A stretch of DNA of 64,000 nucleotides from Anthoceros angustus (lineage: Eukaryota; Streptophyta; Anthocerotopsida; Anthocerotales; Anthocerotaceae): assembly GCA_010909165.1 (NCBI GenBank), contig VJWM01000144.1, positions 496,001 through 560,000 on the forward strand. The letters run 5' to 3'. Position numbers and translations under genes: made by a program. This document shows positions 42,001 through 54,571 of this stretch, one piece after another; the stretch's first letter is position 1; each line of letters begins with the position of its first letter. Under the pieces are notes generated by a model. That model was given only the letters and a program-made list of their open reading frames with translations. It made no database searches and was not told where the DNA came from.

Positions 42001-44203
42001 TGATGTCCAATATCTCGCTTCAGCTACAAAGCGAATGGCTGAGGAACGGGCTCTCTTGTCCACTCTGTTTGGTCTCCGGCCAGGTCAGGATGCTGTCATA
42101 ACAAATGGAAGAGTCTTTGTCCAGGACAAGGGGAAGTATTTTGTTGCAGAAGACTTTCCACTGCTAGATGCTGTTCAGTATGAAAAGAGGGTTAAGCCTG
42201 TGCAGCAGGTTGTATCTGAGATTGAATGGAGTGATGTTGAGCCAGATGATATAACCAGTGAATTTCTAAGCACGGTTATTATGGCAGTCTCATCATCAAT
42301 GGCGGCAAGATCCAGAACCTCTGATTCAGCCCGGTTTGATTTGCTCAAGGGAGACCACAGTGCCATTGTAAGGCAAGTAGATGATGCCGACGTTCATGTG
42401 GATGCTGTTATTGATCCTTTGAGCTCACACGGACAGAGACTGACTCCGCTTCTGGTGCTTCTGGAAGAATGGTTGCAACCAAGCATGCGGATCCTCTTGA
42501 ATCCATCAAGTGGTCTATCTGAGTTGCCTTTAAAGAATTTTTACCGATATGTGGTGCCAGTGACAGAGGATGGCTCCTCACACGGTCCACTTACTGCCGG
42601 CCCTGTAGGCCAATTTTCAAACATGCCTCTATCAAGGACAATGACCATGAACCTTGATGTTCCAGAACCTTGGCTGGTGGAACCAGTCATAGCAGTACAT
42701 GATCTGGATAACATTGTGCTTGAGAAGCTCAGTGGACGAACTATGCTTGCAGTTTTTGAGCTGGAAGCATTGGTTGTCACGGGGCAGTGCTATGAGAAGG
42801 TTCTTGAGCCACCACGAGGACTCCAATTGGTTTTGGGCACTAAATTCGTGCCACATATGGTGGACACCATTGTCATGGCAAACCTTGGCTACTGGCAATT
42901 GAAAGCCGCTCCTGGGGTTTTTAACCTCAAGCTGGCACCAGGCAAGTCCACTGAGCTCTACACTCTGCAGGGACCAGGAGAGGGCACTGATGCTGGTCCA
43001 GTTGAGAGAAGACTTGTCGTACAGTCTCTTCAAGGTGAGGTGGTTCGTCTGGAAGTTGTGAAGAAGGAGGGAAAGGAGAACCAGAAAATGGTTGATGCAG
43101 ATGATGACCTGGATGATGAGTCTGCAAAGGAAGCAAATGAACGAAAGAGGGGGAATTCGAAGACTGCAGGTCTTTTTCAGTGGGCGACAAACTTCATGGG
43201 TGTGCGCAGAGAGTCTGAGGTCCAACCTCATCCGGATAAGGCATCCCTGGGTGGACATAAGGTAGAGAGGCATGGCGAGACTATCAATATATTTTCCATA
43301 GCATCTGGTCATCTTTACGAGAGGTTCTTGAAGATAATGATGTTAAGTGTTTTGAAGAACACGAGGCGACCTGTCAAGTTTTGGTTCATCAAGAACTATT
43401 TGTCACCCCAGTTCAAGGATGTGATCCCCCATATGGCCAAGGAGTATGGATTTGAGTATGATCTTGTGACCTACAAGTGGCCTTCGTGGTTACACAAGCA
43501 GACAGAGAAGCAGAGACTAATCTGGGCCTACAAGATCTTGTTCCTTGACGTCATCTTTCCCTTGTCCCTGAAGAAGGTGATATTTGTTGATGCTGACCAG
43601 ATTGTCCGAACTGACATAGGCGAGCTTTATGACATGCATATCGGAGGGAGGCCTCTAGCTTATACCCCATTTTGCGACAACAACAAAGACATGGATGGAT
43701 ACCGCTTTTGGAATCAGGGGTTCTGGAAGGATCATCTGCGTGGGAAACCATACCATATCAGTGCCCTTTATGTAGTCGACCTCCTAAAGTTTCGACAGAC
43801 GGCAGCAGGTGACAAGCTTCGTGTGTTCTATGAAAGTCTCAGCAAGGATCCAAACAGCTTGTCCAACCTGGATCAGGATTTGCCCAATTATGCACAACAT
43901 ACGGTTCCAATCTTTTCGCTGCCGCAACAATGGTTGTGGTGTGAGTCCTGGTGTGGGAATGCCACCAAGTCACAAGCTAAGACCATTGATCTGTGCAACA
44001 ATCCCATGACGAAGGAGCCCAAGCTTGATGGGGCTCGCCGGATTGTTGCTGAATGGCCTGCTCTCGATGAGGAAGCCAGAGAATTTACAGCAAGGTTACT
44101 CCATGGGGATGGTGTCCAACCACGTTCTGCATCTCCTGTAGTTGAAAATATAAGGGAAACTTCTCAGGCAGGCAGGGATCCGGAAACCGTGGCCGAGTTG
44201 TAG
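39060..44203 (+). CDS. UGGT: UDP-glucose:glycoprotein glucosyltransferase
   Basis: Two exons only, 39060-39274 and 39481-44203, joined in phase, encode 1645 residues, near the usual family length. Residues 1-48 include a hydrophobic signal segment (ALVALLFLLWMPMLG). The large central part corresponds to the thioredoxin-like substrate-sensing domains. The C-terminal GT24 catalytic domain begins near residue 1340 with INIFSIASGHLYERFLK and carries the metal-binding motif VDADQ (Asp1442, Asp1444), then YRFWNQGFWKDHL and LDQDLPN. In the ER lumen UGGT re-glucosylates incompletely folded N-glycoproteins so that calnexin and calreticulin rebind them. The C-terminus ends VAEL, a weak match to ER retrieval signals. 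A 4.7-kb exon without introns is striking beside its many-intron neighbours. Confidence 0.93.
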
Positions 44204-44523
44204 CTGCAGTATGCATCCCTGCCTCATGGTTTGCAATCTGCAAGCCATTTGCGGATCCGCCTGTGCAGGGTTTTTGATGGTTTGGCCTTCCCTGCAGTGC
44301 GTTTCTATGTTAATGAGAATAGTTCTTCGCTGATCAGTGTAATTCTTCGCAGATGGATGTAATTTTTAAATGTTCCCAAGTTGCTTGGAAACTCTCGTAA
44401 CTTCATGGCAACACAATGGCCAAATGGTCTTGGGATCGCAATCGCCCAGTCTGGTCAGTTGGACAAGAATGGAGCTCTGAATTCTGTTCGAGCCCCTCTA
44501 AATTTGCGGACAGTAACTTCATC
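44204..44523. other. Convergent 3' ends, UGGT and SRP19
   Basis: 320 nt separate the stops of two convergent genes; both 3' untranslated regions lie here. Nothing else is visible. Confidence 0.6.
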
Positions 44524-45214
44524 TCATTTTTTCTTCTTGTCACGCCTGGCCCTTCCAGAGCTGAGAGCTGCCCTCGACGACCCTGCTGCCTGGTCTTGCT
44601 TTTTGTCACGCCCTTGATGCTTCTTCACCAAATCCGCTACCTTAAGCATCAATACCTTCCCTGCAAACGGGGATTCACACTAGTCAGGACACTGTTGTCC
44701 AACACACTGCTGTTCAAGACACAGCGGCAAGCACCTGTTTCAGCTATGGCGCACAGTGGAGAAACAGTTCCATCTCAAGCCCTAACGCGCGATCTGAGAA
44801 GAATCAGGATTGCGAGTCAAAACTTTCGTCAACCTCGGCCGAGCAACGAAGGCTTACTTGAAGGAAGCAAGGGATTGCTGAGGTCGCCAGCTTCGGTCTT
44901 GAGCTGCACCCGAGCTCTCCCTCTTTGCATGTAGTCTCTGGAGTACGCCTTGTCCAGCTGCCCGATGAAAAAGGGAAGACCGTCAGTCAGTCATGGATCA
45001 AGCAGCGGAGTCAGTGAGACGATAGCTCAGCACCCACCTCCAGCTTGTAGGGAATTTTGAGGTAGTTGCAGCAGTCGCCAATCTCCTCAATGGTAGGGTT
45101 GTCCACTGCAGCAGTCTTGCTGATCCGGCGGCCCTGTGCCACCGTCTTGGTGGAATTGATGTAGACTGGGTAGATCACCACCCAGCGTGAGGTGTCCTGT
45201 GCATCCTCCATCAT
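44524..45214 (-). CDS. SRP19: Signal recognition particle 19-kDa subunit
   Basis: Three exons (45038-45214, 44858-44957, 44524-44660) join in phase to give 137 residues. Exon 1 has the family signature RWVVIYPVYINSTKTVAQGR followed by NPTIEEIGDCCNYLKIPY. Exon 2 has YMQRGRARVQLK and NPLLPS. Exon 3 has KVLMLKVADLVKKHQ and ends with a lysine run, as usual for SRP19. The protein binds helices 6 and 8 of SRP RNA and lets SRP54 assemble, so it serves co-translational targeting to the ER. Two ATGs are adjacent at the start; the first is used here. Confidence 0.93.
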
Positions 45215-45855
45215 CCTCGCCTCTGCTCCACAGCCGACGTCAAAAACGTGGAACCCACGTCACATTACTCACACGTTTTCCGCCTCACTAGCCTTAGGAG
45301 ATCTCTTCGCGCCTCTACACAGGTGGAATCTGGTCCGCAACGACGTCAGGCAAACAACTTGTGCGTTGCAGGCGAGCTGGTGAGGGTTTTGATACCACAA
45401 GGGAACGTCTCTCGTGGGTTCTGGACCACAGCTAGAACGTGCCGTGCTGTCTTGCTCAGAGCGAGAGCGACGGGGAAGAGACTAGAACGAAACGGATCCT
45501 CTGAAGGAGGTCAGTCGGGGGCTTTCCTCTGATATGTATATATCCGATCACACCCATATCGTGAAACAGCAAGTCTAGGAAACTTTTCAAGAAAGTGTTG
45601 TACATGTGATTCAATCTGTACAGGGGGGCAAGGGAGTACAGTTACAAGCAGGCACTTGGTCTCTGGATGTAGACTATGTAGTGTGGGCCTCGCATGTCCT
45701 CCAGAATGGGAAAAAAAAAGGAACCTGTCCTGGCGGGCAAAAACCTAGTGTGCAAAAAGGGAGACCATCTGTTCTACAGATCGACAGGTCACCACTTTAA
45801 GACTGGTCAAATAGTCTCACGGCACACAGCGTGGGAATGAAAGCCTCGCCTCACC
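45215..45855. other. Intergenic stretch between SRP19 and HOOKLESS1-like gene
   Basis: SRP19 promoter and leader, and the 3' untranslated region of the next minus-strand gene. A 94-residue plus frame at 45248-45532 has no family resemblance. Confidence 0.55.
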
Positions 45856-47556
45856 CTAGACATCTCTGGGATCAACGAACAGGCTGGAAGATGGTGCAGA
45901 GCTGCCCCAGTCATATAGATCTGAGCCGGAGTGTGGTTCCAGCGCCAGCTTGGGATCAGTAAGAGCATCGAGGTTGCCATCACAAAGTATGGTGTTGTCC
46001 AGCCACTTAGCCCTGTTGCAGATGGCGACTGACTCTGTTAGATTCCTGTCTGAGCTCTTCTGCAACCGCTTTATACTCCACAGATCGTCAGCAGAAGAAA
46101 GGACTTTCCAGTGTGGTATCACATTTCTCAAGGGGTCCTGTGCCCCTACTTCCGACATCACCACACCGCAGCCATTCCTGAGAGCAAGGTTATGAGCATG
46201 CCAGCACAGTGCAGACAATAACTCTGCTGCCCTTGGGCCCTCCGCATGTAGCCCGAACATGAAATGCATCCCGAAAGGTGTGAACAGGTTGGGAATAGAG
46301 GGGACGCCAAATCCGGGAAGGGCCCAGTCTGCTAACCTGGAGGCAGCAGCTAGTGCTCTGATAGTCCGGGACACACCTGTCACTTCCAGGGAGAAAATCT
46401 CATTGCACTTCCAGATGCTAAGCATGGCCCAAGATCCAGGCTTCACTGCTCGTTCTGTTCCCGGACATGGCGTCCAGCACTCGTCATCACTGGCACTCTT
46501 ACAAGGAGCCTCATTGCAAAGCCTTCCCAAACCCAGCAGTTCGTCTTCTTGCATTCTAGCAACCCAGGTTCCGGCACAGAGTTTGGATCCTAGCACCACG
46601 TCGATGTCTTTGGGGAAAAATTCTTGGGCACCAAGAACAGATCTGTAAAGCAGAGTAGCGCTGGTGGGGCTGATCATCAACACCTTGACGTCTGCAGGGA
46701 TGGGCCGCGGGTGGACGAACACGGGGTGAATCAAGATAACAGGAGTTCTAAGGGGAGTATACTGGAGCTTCTCGTTGAAGAGCTTGACAGATGGTTCATT
46801 ATCCTTCACTGTCGCGACATACACATACTCTGCTCCATGTTGTTTGCACCAATCTTCCATCTTCATAACCAACCTCATGGCAATCCGCAGTCTCCTGAAA
46901 AGCAGTAACTACGCCATGGTCAGGACACGATCCGTGGACCACTCAGAACTATTCCATCTCGAACCAAAAAAGGACTTTCAGACCACATCTGCAGCAAGAC
47001 TGGCAGCAGCACACCCCGCCAGTAGCACAGAATATGTGACTCCAAAGATCCGTTGCCTCAACACCACATCCTCCATACACGAAGGCTCACCTATGCCTGG
47101 GGGAGACACGCAATCCAGAAAGATACCCAATCTTTGCATACAGAGGCGAGATGCCCACTTTAAGTTTAGCATTAATCGTTTCTTTCTCGCACACCACTTC
47201 CTTCACCCCCGCTCTAACAACACCAACGATTTCATCCTCCAGCTCAGCAACCTGCAAAAATTTCATTCCGCGAGGACTCAGGCTCGTGGCAGCATCCCAT
47301 TATCCGCAGGCAAAATCAAACAACACGAAAAGGAGAGCCTGGACAGAAACAATACCAGCATCTCATACGCAGGGAAATGCCGAACTCGGCCCAACGGATC
47401 TCCCAGCAGGTCAGCGTGCAGAGAGGCAGTGCTGCCGTTTCCCGTCTCGCATTTCCTCTCCAGCTCTTCCACTTTTCTCAAATCCGAAGGAGCGTAGGCT
47501 CTCACGGTCAAATTCTTCGCCACCAAAAGCTCGTCTGCAGCAACACTAGACCCCAT
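45856..47556 (-). CDS. HLS1: HOOKLESS1-like GNAT N-acetyltransferase
   Basis: Three exons (47356-47556, 47091-47251, 45856-46894) join in phase for 466 residues. The N-terminal GNAT domain contains DLRKVEELERKCE, LLGDPLGRVRHFP, then the acetyl-CoA-binding stretch LSGLRVSPRHR followed by RLRIAMRLVMKMEDW and EYVYVATVKDNEPSVKLF. The plant-specific C-terminal half has EFFPKDIDVVL, PFGMHFMFGLHAEGP and ends SSSLFVDPRDV, close to HOOKLESS1. In Arabidopsis HLS1 controls apical hook formation downstream of ethylene and auxin and is implicated in histone acetylation; the role in a seedless plant is unknown. The ATG at 47556 is used; an in-frame GTG lies just upstream. Confidence 0.9.
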
Positions 47557-48789
47557 GGTCTCCACGCAGGTCTCCACGCAATTTCCTCTCCAGTACTAAA
47601 TTGCGGAATCCTCCAGAATTTGAAGAGCCAAGACCGCAGCGAAGCAGAGAAGAGAAGAGCGTCCCACAGCGGTGAAGCAGGGGGCGGGAAGGGGAGAATG
47701 CGCAGCTGGTTCAAGTGAGCATAATTCTTTATACCCGGCGCAGCACAGGCGAGACGAATCAGAGAGAGGGGAGACAGCCGAGTAACAGAATCATCGGCAG
47801 TTGCCCGCACTTTCTCCACAGATTAAACAGGTAAGATTCACGCACACTGCCGCCGGGTGAGGACTGTGCGGAGGGAGAGGCAGAGCCATGCGGAAGCGAC
47901 TGGGGGGAGAGAGAAAGAGGACAGCAAAAAAGAAAGGGAGAAAGCGAGGAAGCAAGGAAGGAAGCGACACCGCACCACACCACACCACGCCACACCACAC
48001 CACACCACACCACCCGAGCTCCCCCCTCAGCAGAAAACATTTTCCTCGACACCCGCTCCCACAGCCTCGCAGTGCAATATAAAAGCCATGGCTTCTCGCA
48101 ATTGCGCCACAGCCCGGCAGCCCTCGAATGCAGAGGTTTTCGGGAGAGTCCGGGGTCGTGCAGTCAAGGGCAGGCGGTGCAATCCTGCAATTCCTCAGCT
48201 GCTGCCAGGGGGCGAGGCCCGCAGGCGCCTGGGGAGCCGGGAAAGTGAGGCAATGTCAGGACAGCCAAGTTGCTGTGATGAGGAAAGCCAGGAGGCAGAT
48301 CCTGCCGCAGCTGCAGCTGCAGCTGCTGCTGCTGCTGGCCTCATCCGCTGACCGCTGCCAGAACCGGGTCCCAGCCGCTTCCTGCTACAGTCGCAGCAGA
48401 TGCAGCACCAGCGCGCAGCAGCAGATGAAAGATGGCAACGTGCTCTGCAGAAAGACAAGACAGAAAGCAGGCTCCAGAGAGAGATCTCGTCTGGCCTGAG
48501 CCTGAGCCTGAGCCTGAGCCTAAGCCTGGGCCTCAGCCTTTCTTCGCGCTCCGGTGCGCGCAAGCACAAGACGAGAGCCCGGCACCAGCCGGCGCGACGG
48601 GTTAACTTCACGCCTCGCTTTAACTCGGGTTAGGTGTACCAACTTCGTTGATCCAGTGCCCCAGCCCTGCCTGTCTACTATAGTCATCGTTTATGCATTT
48701 TTCGACCTAAAGTATGTTTCATGTGTCTCATTGCCACCGCCAACACCACTCGACTTATCCAAAGTACATCAGGGGTTGGTGGATTTTTA
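47557..48789. other. GC-rich, low-complexity intergenic stretch
   Basis: Promoter and leader of the HOOKLESS1-like gene, plus the 3' region of the S-acyltransferase gene. It holds an ACACC-type microsatellite at about 47970-48014, GCAGCT/CTG runs at about 48303-48345 and a CTGAGC hexamer run at about 48498-48530. Several open frames through these repeats, on both strands, are repeat-driven and I do not call them. Confidence 0.6.
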
Positions 48790-50305
48790 TTATTTTATAT
48801 GCACGTGCCTTTTAGCCTTGTTCTTTGGATCCCTGGTTGGGCATGGGACATGTAATCTTGGGAGAATCCATAGGAGAGGGTGCTGGGTGCCAAACACCTC
48901 GATAAGGTTGCACCATCCTGGACCTGTTGATGCTCTTTTCACTCTTGCAGTGAGGCCTATTTGGATTTGCATGGACTCCAAGTAGGTGTGGCCTTGATGA
49001 ATATAGTAGAGTTGATGGTACAGTAGAACTGATACGCCCACAAGGATGGACAGGCAAGATAGGGTGAGGAAGATGAGAGCCAGCGCTCTTATAGATAACA
49101 TCACATGTGCTGATATTAGGGCATTCAATGCATTTGAAGCTAGTGTGGTCCCGATCGGCAGTCCCAAAGCTTTCACACTTGAGCCATCCTGTAATTTGAT
49201 GACGCTTGGCCAAACAAGAAATCCAGCAAGCAATATCAAACATAATGCGTATGAGGTCCCCACAAAAGTGTAGACCAAGAAGAGCAAGAAATGGCGCATA
49301 TTTTTTGCTCCTACACAATTTCCAATCTGTAAAGTACAAAGTGATGCCATCAATAGGTTGTCAAACATGGTACTTATTTTGCAAAAATGTGAAAGAAACA
49401 AAGAGGACAAACTCACAAATGGACAATGGTGGTCCAAGTCCTGCACACAAACACAACAAGTGCTACAGTGATGAACTCTTGGTGGTTTAGGGATTTTGCA
49501 CACTGCGCAAAATCGATGTCCTTCAAGACCTCTTTCAAGAACTACACCCACATTTCCCCATGGTGTAGGGAGAGGTGGTCCGGTAGATATATAAGCAGCC
49601 ATTATATAGTTGAAAAGAACATTCAATGCAAAAAATATAGTAAGTGTAGAATGAACAAAATAGTTCATCGAGTAGTCAGGAAATATAATTGGGAACACAG
49701 CCCATATCCCCCCATCTGCCATCAAATCAAGATACACGATCAACAACACACTTTGCCTTGCAACAATACTTCCACAAAGCAAATGTTACAAAGTTAAAAA
49801 AAAAAATCATCATAGCAATGGAAGAAAGCAACATGAGAAGGCTATAAGAACATACACACGATGACGGTGAAGAAGATGAGAACAATAGCCATGAGCAACC
49901 AGTCTCTAACTTTATTCCATCTCATCCACTGATTTTGTTTCTCCTTTTTCTCTTCATTATTGGTAATAGCACCGCACCACGCACACTTAAAAAGCTGCGC
50001 AAATGATACAAGATACAATTGCTGTCCACAACCCCAACATGTTGTTTCATATGGTTTTACAACACCTTGTGTTATGGTGTCCTGAAAGGAGAACATCATC
50101 AATCTTAAAACATACTTGCAAGCAACTGCATCCACAGAACATACTTGCAAGCAACTGCATCCACAGAACATACTTGCAAGCAACTGCATCCACAGAATGA
50201 TAAAAAAACCTAACAAACCTGAGAAGATGTTTCTTCCTCCAGTCCCTCCTTATCAAGAAGCACATGATCCTCCTCCTCCATTCGTTCCTCCATTCGCTTC
50301 TCCAT
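48790..50305 (-). CDS. DHHC-type protein S-acyltransferase
   Basis: Four exons (50219-50305, 49856-50081, 49417-49715, 48790-49326) join in phase for 382 residues. After an acidic start a CxxC pair region reads TCWGCGQQL...FKCAWCGAI, as in the plant PAT11/PAT12 group. Two membrane segments follow, then the zinc-finger domain FCAVCKIPKPPRVHHC, CCVCVQDLDHHCPF with the intact DHHC motif, and IGNCVGAKNMRHF across an exon junction, then two more membrane segments. The enzyme palmitoylates cysteines on membrane proteins, typically at Golgi, plasma membrane or vacuole. The first intron carries a 29-bp minisatellite. Confidence 0.9.
50109..50197. repeat. 29-bp minisatellite x3 in an intron
   Basis: Three essentially perfect 29-bp units containing ACATACTTGCAAGCAACTGC and ATCCACAGA, inside the first intron of the S-acyltransferase gene, close to its 5' splice site. 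Confidence 0.9.
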
Positions 50306-51834
50306 TGTCAGGTTTACATCCACCAGACCTTGCTTTCTACATCCACCACTCCCTGCTTTCTAATAGTAAAGCATTGGTCGACCACCTCCATCTCATCTCG
50401 GTTAGGATGAGCTCCCAAGGTTCGAGCCCGGAAACACACCAAGACGGTGAGATGCACGCGGAAGGTAGAGATGTGACCGGCAAAGAACACGACACACCGG
50501 AAGCTTTACGGAGGCAACGAAATGGACGAAACCGTCGTCTGCCGGCGGCAGCCGCAAATAGGGGGAAACATTAATTTCATAAATAGCAGAATCGGCGGGG
50601 CCGTACAGGCGGCATTTGGTACAGGGCAGCTACAGGCGACGGGGTCAAAGCAAGGCGGGGGACAGCAGTGGCGAAAGCCCGAAACGGTTGCGCCGATTTA
50701 CAGGTCGGCTCGTGTACTTTTGCAGGCGGTTAGACTAAATGGAGCCCGATTCGGGCCGTTGGAGGTGCAGGGTCAACACCAACCCATGTACTTTGCAGCG
50801 TGTGGGAGGACGCGCCACGAGCCTGGCCAGCTGAAGCTGCTGGCGATGGAGTCCAAGGACGCCAAGGACGGTGCCTGGAGCTGGATGTGAAGTCGCAGCT
50901 GCTCGGGAGGCTATGGCGGATTAGGGTTCAGAAGTAAATTGTTATGGAGATTTCGTACAATGTGTGTCACGATTTGGTGCGATAAGTGGGGTAGTGACGC
51001 GGTGAGGGAACTGGATCAAGGGTGTGTCGTGCAATGGCGGCATCCTCTTGTCTGTGGTGGCCAGTGGGGCTAGAAAGGAAGGCAGAGAGAGCTGGTCTGC
51101 CAGTGCCGAGGCCGTGATGTGCTGGCTGCAGCAGTTTCTTGTTACAATGTACATATGTATATGTGTAATTGTGTTGCTTTCTCGTGAGCAGCACTGATTT
51201 TTGTATTGAATTGCCGGCCCCAGCCTGCATCATGGCCGATGATGGCCTGGCCTGCAGCGATCCTGTGCCAGCCAGTGGTTACCACAAGCTCTGCGCATTC
51301 AATGTCTGTGCTGCGAGGCTCATCATGTGCGGTAGGCCCGGGTGCCCAGCGGCCAGCCAATTCTCTCCCTCCTTTCATCGAACCCTAGTTGCTGCAGGCT
51401 TGATGGAGCTGCCAGCATTGGTTATGTGCATGACGCTGGCAGAGTCCAAACCTAAACGTTGCGACACGCCATTGGGACACATGACTGCCCCAGGGGGGAA
51501 GGCGGCCGGGGCCTGTACCTTTGGTCCTGTACTTTTACCCTAATTGTTTGCTGCAGCCTGCAGGGGCGGGGACGGTACGTTGCTGGCGCAGAGCCATGTG
51601 GAGGGACTGTCACAGGAAGCTCGGCACGCTCATTGCTGCGGCCTGAACCAGCCGGAAATCCCTTGAATGCTGCGCCAGTTGGTAGGTCTCGTGCCTTTTT
51701 AGTCCTGCGGATTTCAAGGCAAGGATGTGGATGTCGTGTGCGTGCCTGTGTGGGTATGTGTGTACATGCATATCTGCATTGCAGCTTGCGTGGGGCTGGG
51801 GTTTTGCACTTTGCAGCCTGTGTGCTGTGTGCAG

Positions 51835-51973
51835 ATGTTTGCGGCCTGGCCAGGGCGCCAGGGTAGTCAAGGACTGGACTTCTCATACATATGCTTTGGT
51901 TGAAGAGGAAGAGAATCATCAGTCAGTAAATAGATTCCCCTCCAGTTACGATGAGCCTGACATTCCCATGCAG
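51835..51973 (+). CDS. Putative exon of an unidentified protein
   Basis: Bounded by a GTGCAG acceptor and a CAG/GTAAGT donor, one frame reads RVVKDWTSHTYALVEEEEN and then NRFPSSYDEPDIPMQ, which looks like genuine protein. I could not connect it confidently to neighbouring exons or name a family. Candidate neighbours lie near 52320 and 52925 (ESGRPKLATTPPTKPPRFHW). The whole assignment is tentative. Confidence 0.3.
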
Positions 51974-52399
51974 GTAAGTTGAAAGCCAATGGGTAACTGG
52001 GCACGTGGTAAGATTCCGTGCCATCTTCCCAGCCAGATGGGTCTGCGCCATTTCACCGTCCAGTCCCATCTTATCCTGCATGCTCCCTACATAACATATT
52101 TTACTGTGGGCTACGCATGATGGATCTGATGCACCATTCTGTGTGCGTCCTGCAAAAAGCCCAGTTCAGGCCTGTTGGTCAACAAATTCGGCTTGGTTGG
52201 TTGGTTGGTTGGCTGGCTGCACCCAGCTTTTCCAAACAAGTGTGGCCCTCCCCCTCTCCATGTGCACTTTCTCAGTGAGCTTTGCATTGGCTGACACCTT
52301 TTAGATAGCCACTGGTTTTAAAAACAGAATCGTGCAGATGCAGCAGCTGCAGCGGCAACAGGCACTGGCCCAGGCGCTGGTGGAGCTCGCCCCAACCTG

Positions 52400-52465
52400 C
52401 ACAGCACAGCACAGCACAGCACAGCGCAGGGCAGGGCAGCACAGCACAGCACAGCACAGCACACC
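52400..52465. repeat. CAGCA pentanucleotide microsatellite
   Basis: Imperfect CAGCA units interrupted by GGCAG units. They generate spurious Cys/Leu-rich frames on the minus strand and Gln/His/Ser-rich frames on the plus strand. Confidence 0.9.
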
Positions 52466-53693
52466 AACAGCTTCCCCAGAATTGGGAAACAAGTGCAACC
52501 AGGCATCATGCCCCGTAGTACCTCAGGCTCCAAGCCCATTATTGGCCTTTGCGGGCGTGCCTTTGTACATATGTATGCTGCTGGCTTTGCAAGCTGTGGG
52601 ATCGTAAGCGTCCCTTCAGCTTCCCCAAAGATGAGGCAGTCATTCCTTTCCTTGATTCACCAACTGCTGCCGCTGCTGCCAGCACCGCCATTACTCTACT
52701 CACATATGTACTTAGCATCCATCTCTCTCAAAATGCTGCCCCTCATTCCAGCCACAGGTACTTGCTTCCTGATCAGGTATTCAGGTGCCCTTTCTTTAAT
52801 ACTGGCCCAGTCCATGCTAGTCATGCTGCTCCTCCTCGAAATTCCGGACTAGGGGACCAGAACTAACCCTAATGTAAGTCTTGTTCATCCTTTTGCTAAT
52901 TTTTCCTTCCTGATGAATGTCACAGGAATCCGGTAGACCGAAGCTGGCCACGACGCCGCCCACGAAGCCTCCACGTTTCCACTGGTACCCTTCAGATGGG
53001 CTATGGCATGCAACAGGTTGGGCACCACACAACAGCAGAAATAGCAGATCGTTGCGTCCATGGAGAATGTTGTGCTTTCATTCCATTTACAGTTACAACC
53101 TGTAGGCATGCAGTCGGCATGGGCACCCTAAGTTCCGCTCCCGGTTCGTCTGCAGGAATCTGGTTCACAACATTCTCTCCCCCGCAAGATCTAAAAGGCG
53201 TGACGGTCCTGGACCAGATTTGTGGAGCGACCCCAACTCCTGGGCTAAGTGCACATGCCTTTCCACCAGGCCGCTGCTGCAGAGCTGCGTGCTGCGTGCA
53301 CCCACCACTGCTCTCCAACCAAGTAGGCCCTCCCTGTCTCGATCCCAGCTCCACCTGCATGTGATAAGCAGTCCGCGTGCCGCTCGCTGCCGCGTGCCAC
53401 CCACTTGCTGCTTATCTAGATCCCTCATGGCCCCAAAATATCTCCATGTAACTCCCTCCGGGACCCCGGCCTGCCCAAGCATGCCTGTTCCCGGCTGCCA
53501 TGCAAGCGCCCGCCTTGACCACGGCAGCTGCATGCAAACTCCTCCTCCCCACCAGCCCCGGGCCGATTCCTCCCGCCCCCCCTGTACAATTCCTGGATGC
53601 TGCATGCTGCCCCCTGGCTGCGCCTGCTCTCACATCCCCTCACGTTGTGTGCCTGCAGGTTGTGATTACCGCCGCCCTGCACTTTTAGAGAGA

Positions 53694-53740
53694 TGCCCTG
53701 CCCTGCCCTGCCCTTTCCTTTCCTTTCCTTTCCTTTCCCA
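53694..53740. repeat. Compound CCCTG / CTTTC microsatellite
   Basis: About four CCCTG units are followed by about five CTTTC units. Confidence 0.9.
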
Positions 53741-54571
53741 GGGAGGAATCAGGATGCTGTGGTGCGGATCGAGGTGCCCCTTGCTCCTTCCTTCCTCCAG
53801 CCCCTTCTCTCCTTGGCCGCCAGGATCACTCACCATCATGGACTGCGTGATTCCGATTCCGATTCCGATTCACGATTCGCGATTCGCATCAGTGGGCGCC
53901 GGCCGGCCCGGCCGCCTCTCCTGGCCTTCGGCGCACCGACCCAACCGGGCCCGCACGCGCATGCTGCCTCGCCCTGAAGGGGAGGCTGCCAGTGCCGCCG
54001 GCTGGGCCCGCTTTAATGGGACCTGGCGGGCGCGTGGCCGGGGCCGCTGAGGGGGCGAAACCCCGGGCGGCGAAAAGGGAGCCAGAATTGGGCCGGCGAT
54101 TCCCAACCGATTTCGTGTAGTGTTGCATATCATCTGGCGCTGTCGGGGTGACAGCAGACCCGCTCAACTGTTTCCCCATGCGATCGTGATGATTGACGGC
54201 AGCAGCAGCGGTCCCGGCACCCGGGTTGCGGCCCGGGTTCGACGCCTGCGACGAGCGTTTCGCAACTGCAATTGCAACTGAGACACATAAAGTCAGTGCG
54301 TGTTGTGCAGTCTGTAGCACGGCACGGCACGGGCCCGGGTCCGTGCCTGCTGCTGCTGCGCATCGCGACTTCAGTCCGCGCGCTCCCGGTTTCGGCGTGC
54401 CGTGTAACGGAACGCGCTCTGTCTGCCGCCGAGGCCACCTCCGCTTACATCACCTCGCATGCCCTAGCCAATGTGATCGCGCCCGCATCCCGTGAACCTC
54501 TCATCCAAAATCCCATCCATTTCCACGCCCTCCTAAGCGCGGGAAATACCTTACTTTCGTAGGCATGTGTA

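Noticed and set aside
47759-48611. Several frames of 100-160 codons on both strands
   Set aside because: They run through ACACC, CAG and CTGAGC simple repeats, which keep all frames open.
50395-50450. GGTTCGAGCCC, a B-box-like word
   Set aside because: No partner A box or foldable cloverleaf; a single 11-nt match is expected by chance in GC-rich DNA.
52272-52539. Cys/Leu-rich minus-strand frames
   Set aside because: Translation of the CAGCA microsatellite, not a cysteine-rich peptide gene.
54205-54265. GGTTCGACGCC stretch resembling a tRNA T-arm
   Set aside because: Flanking bases do not form a 5-bp stem and there is no A box at a suitable distance.
53165-54438. Long overlapping frames on both strands
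   Set aside because: Extreme GC content and microsatellites; no splice-consistent or family-like protein.
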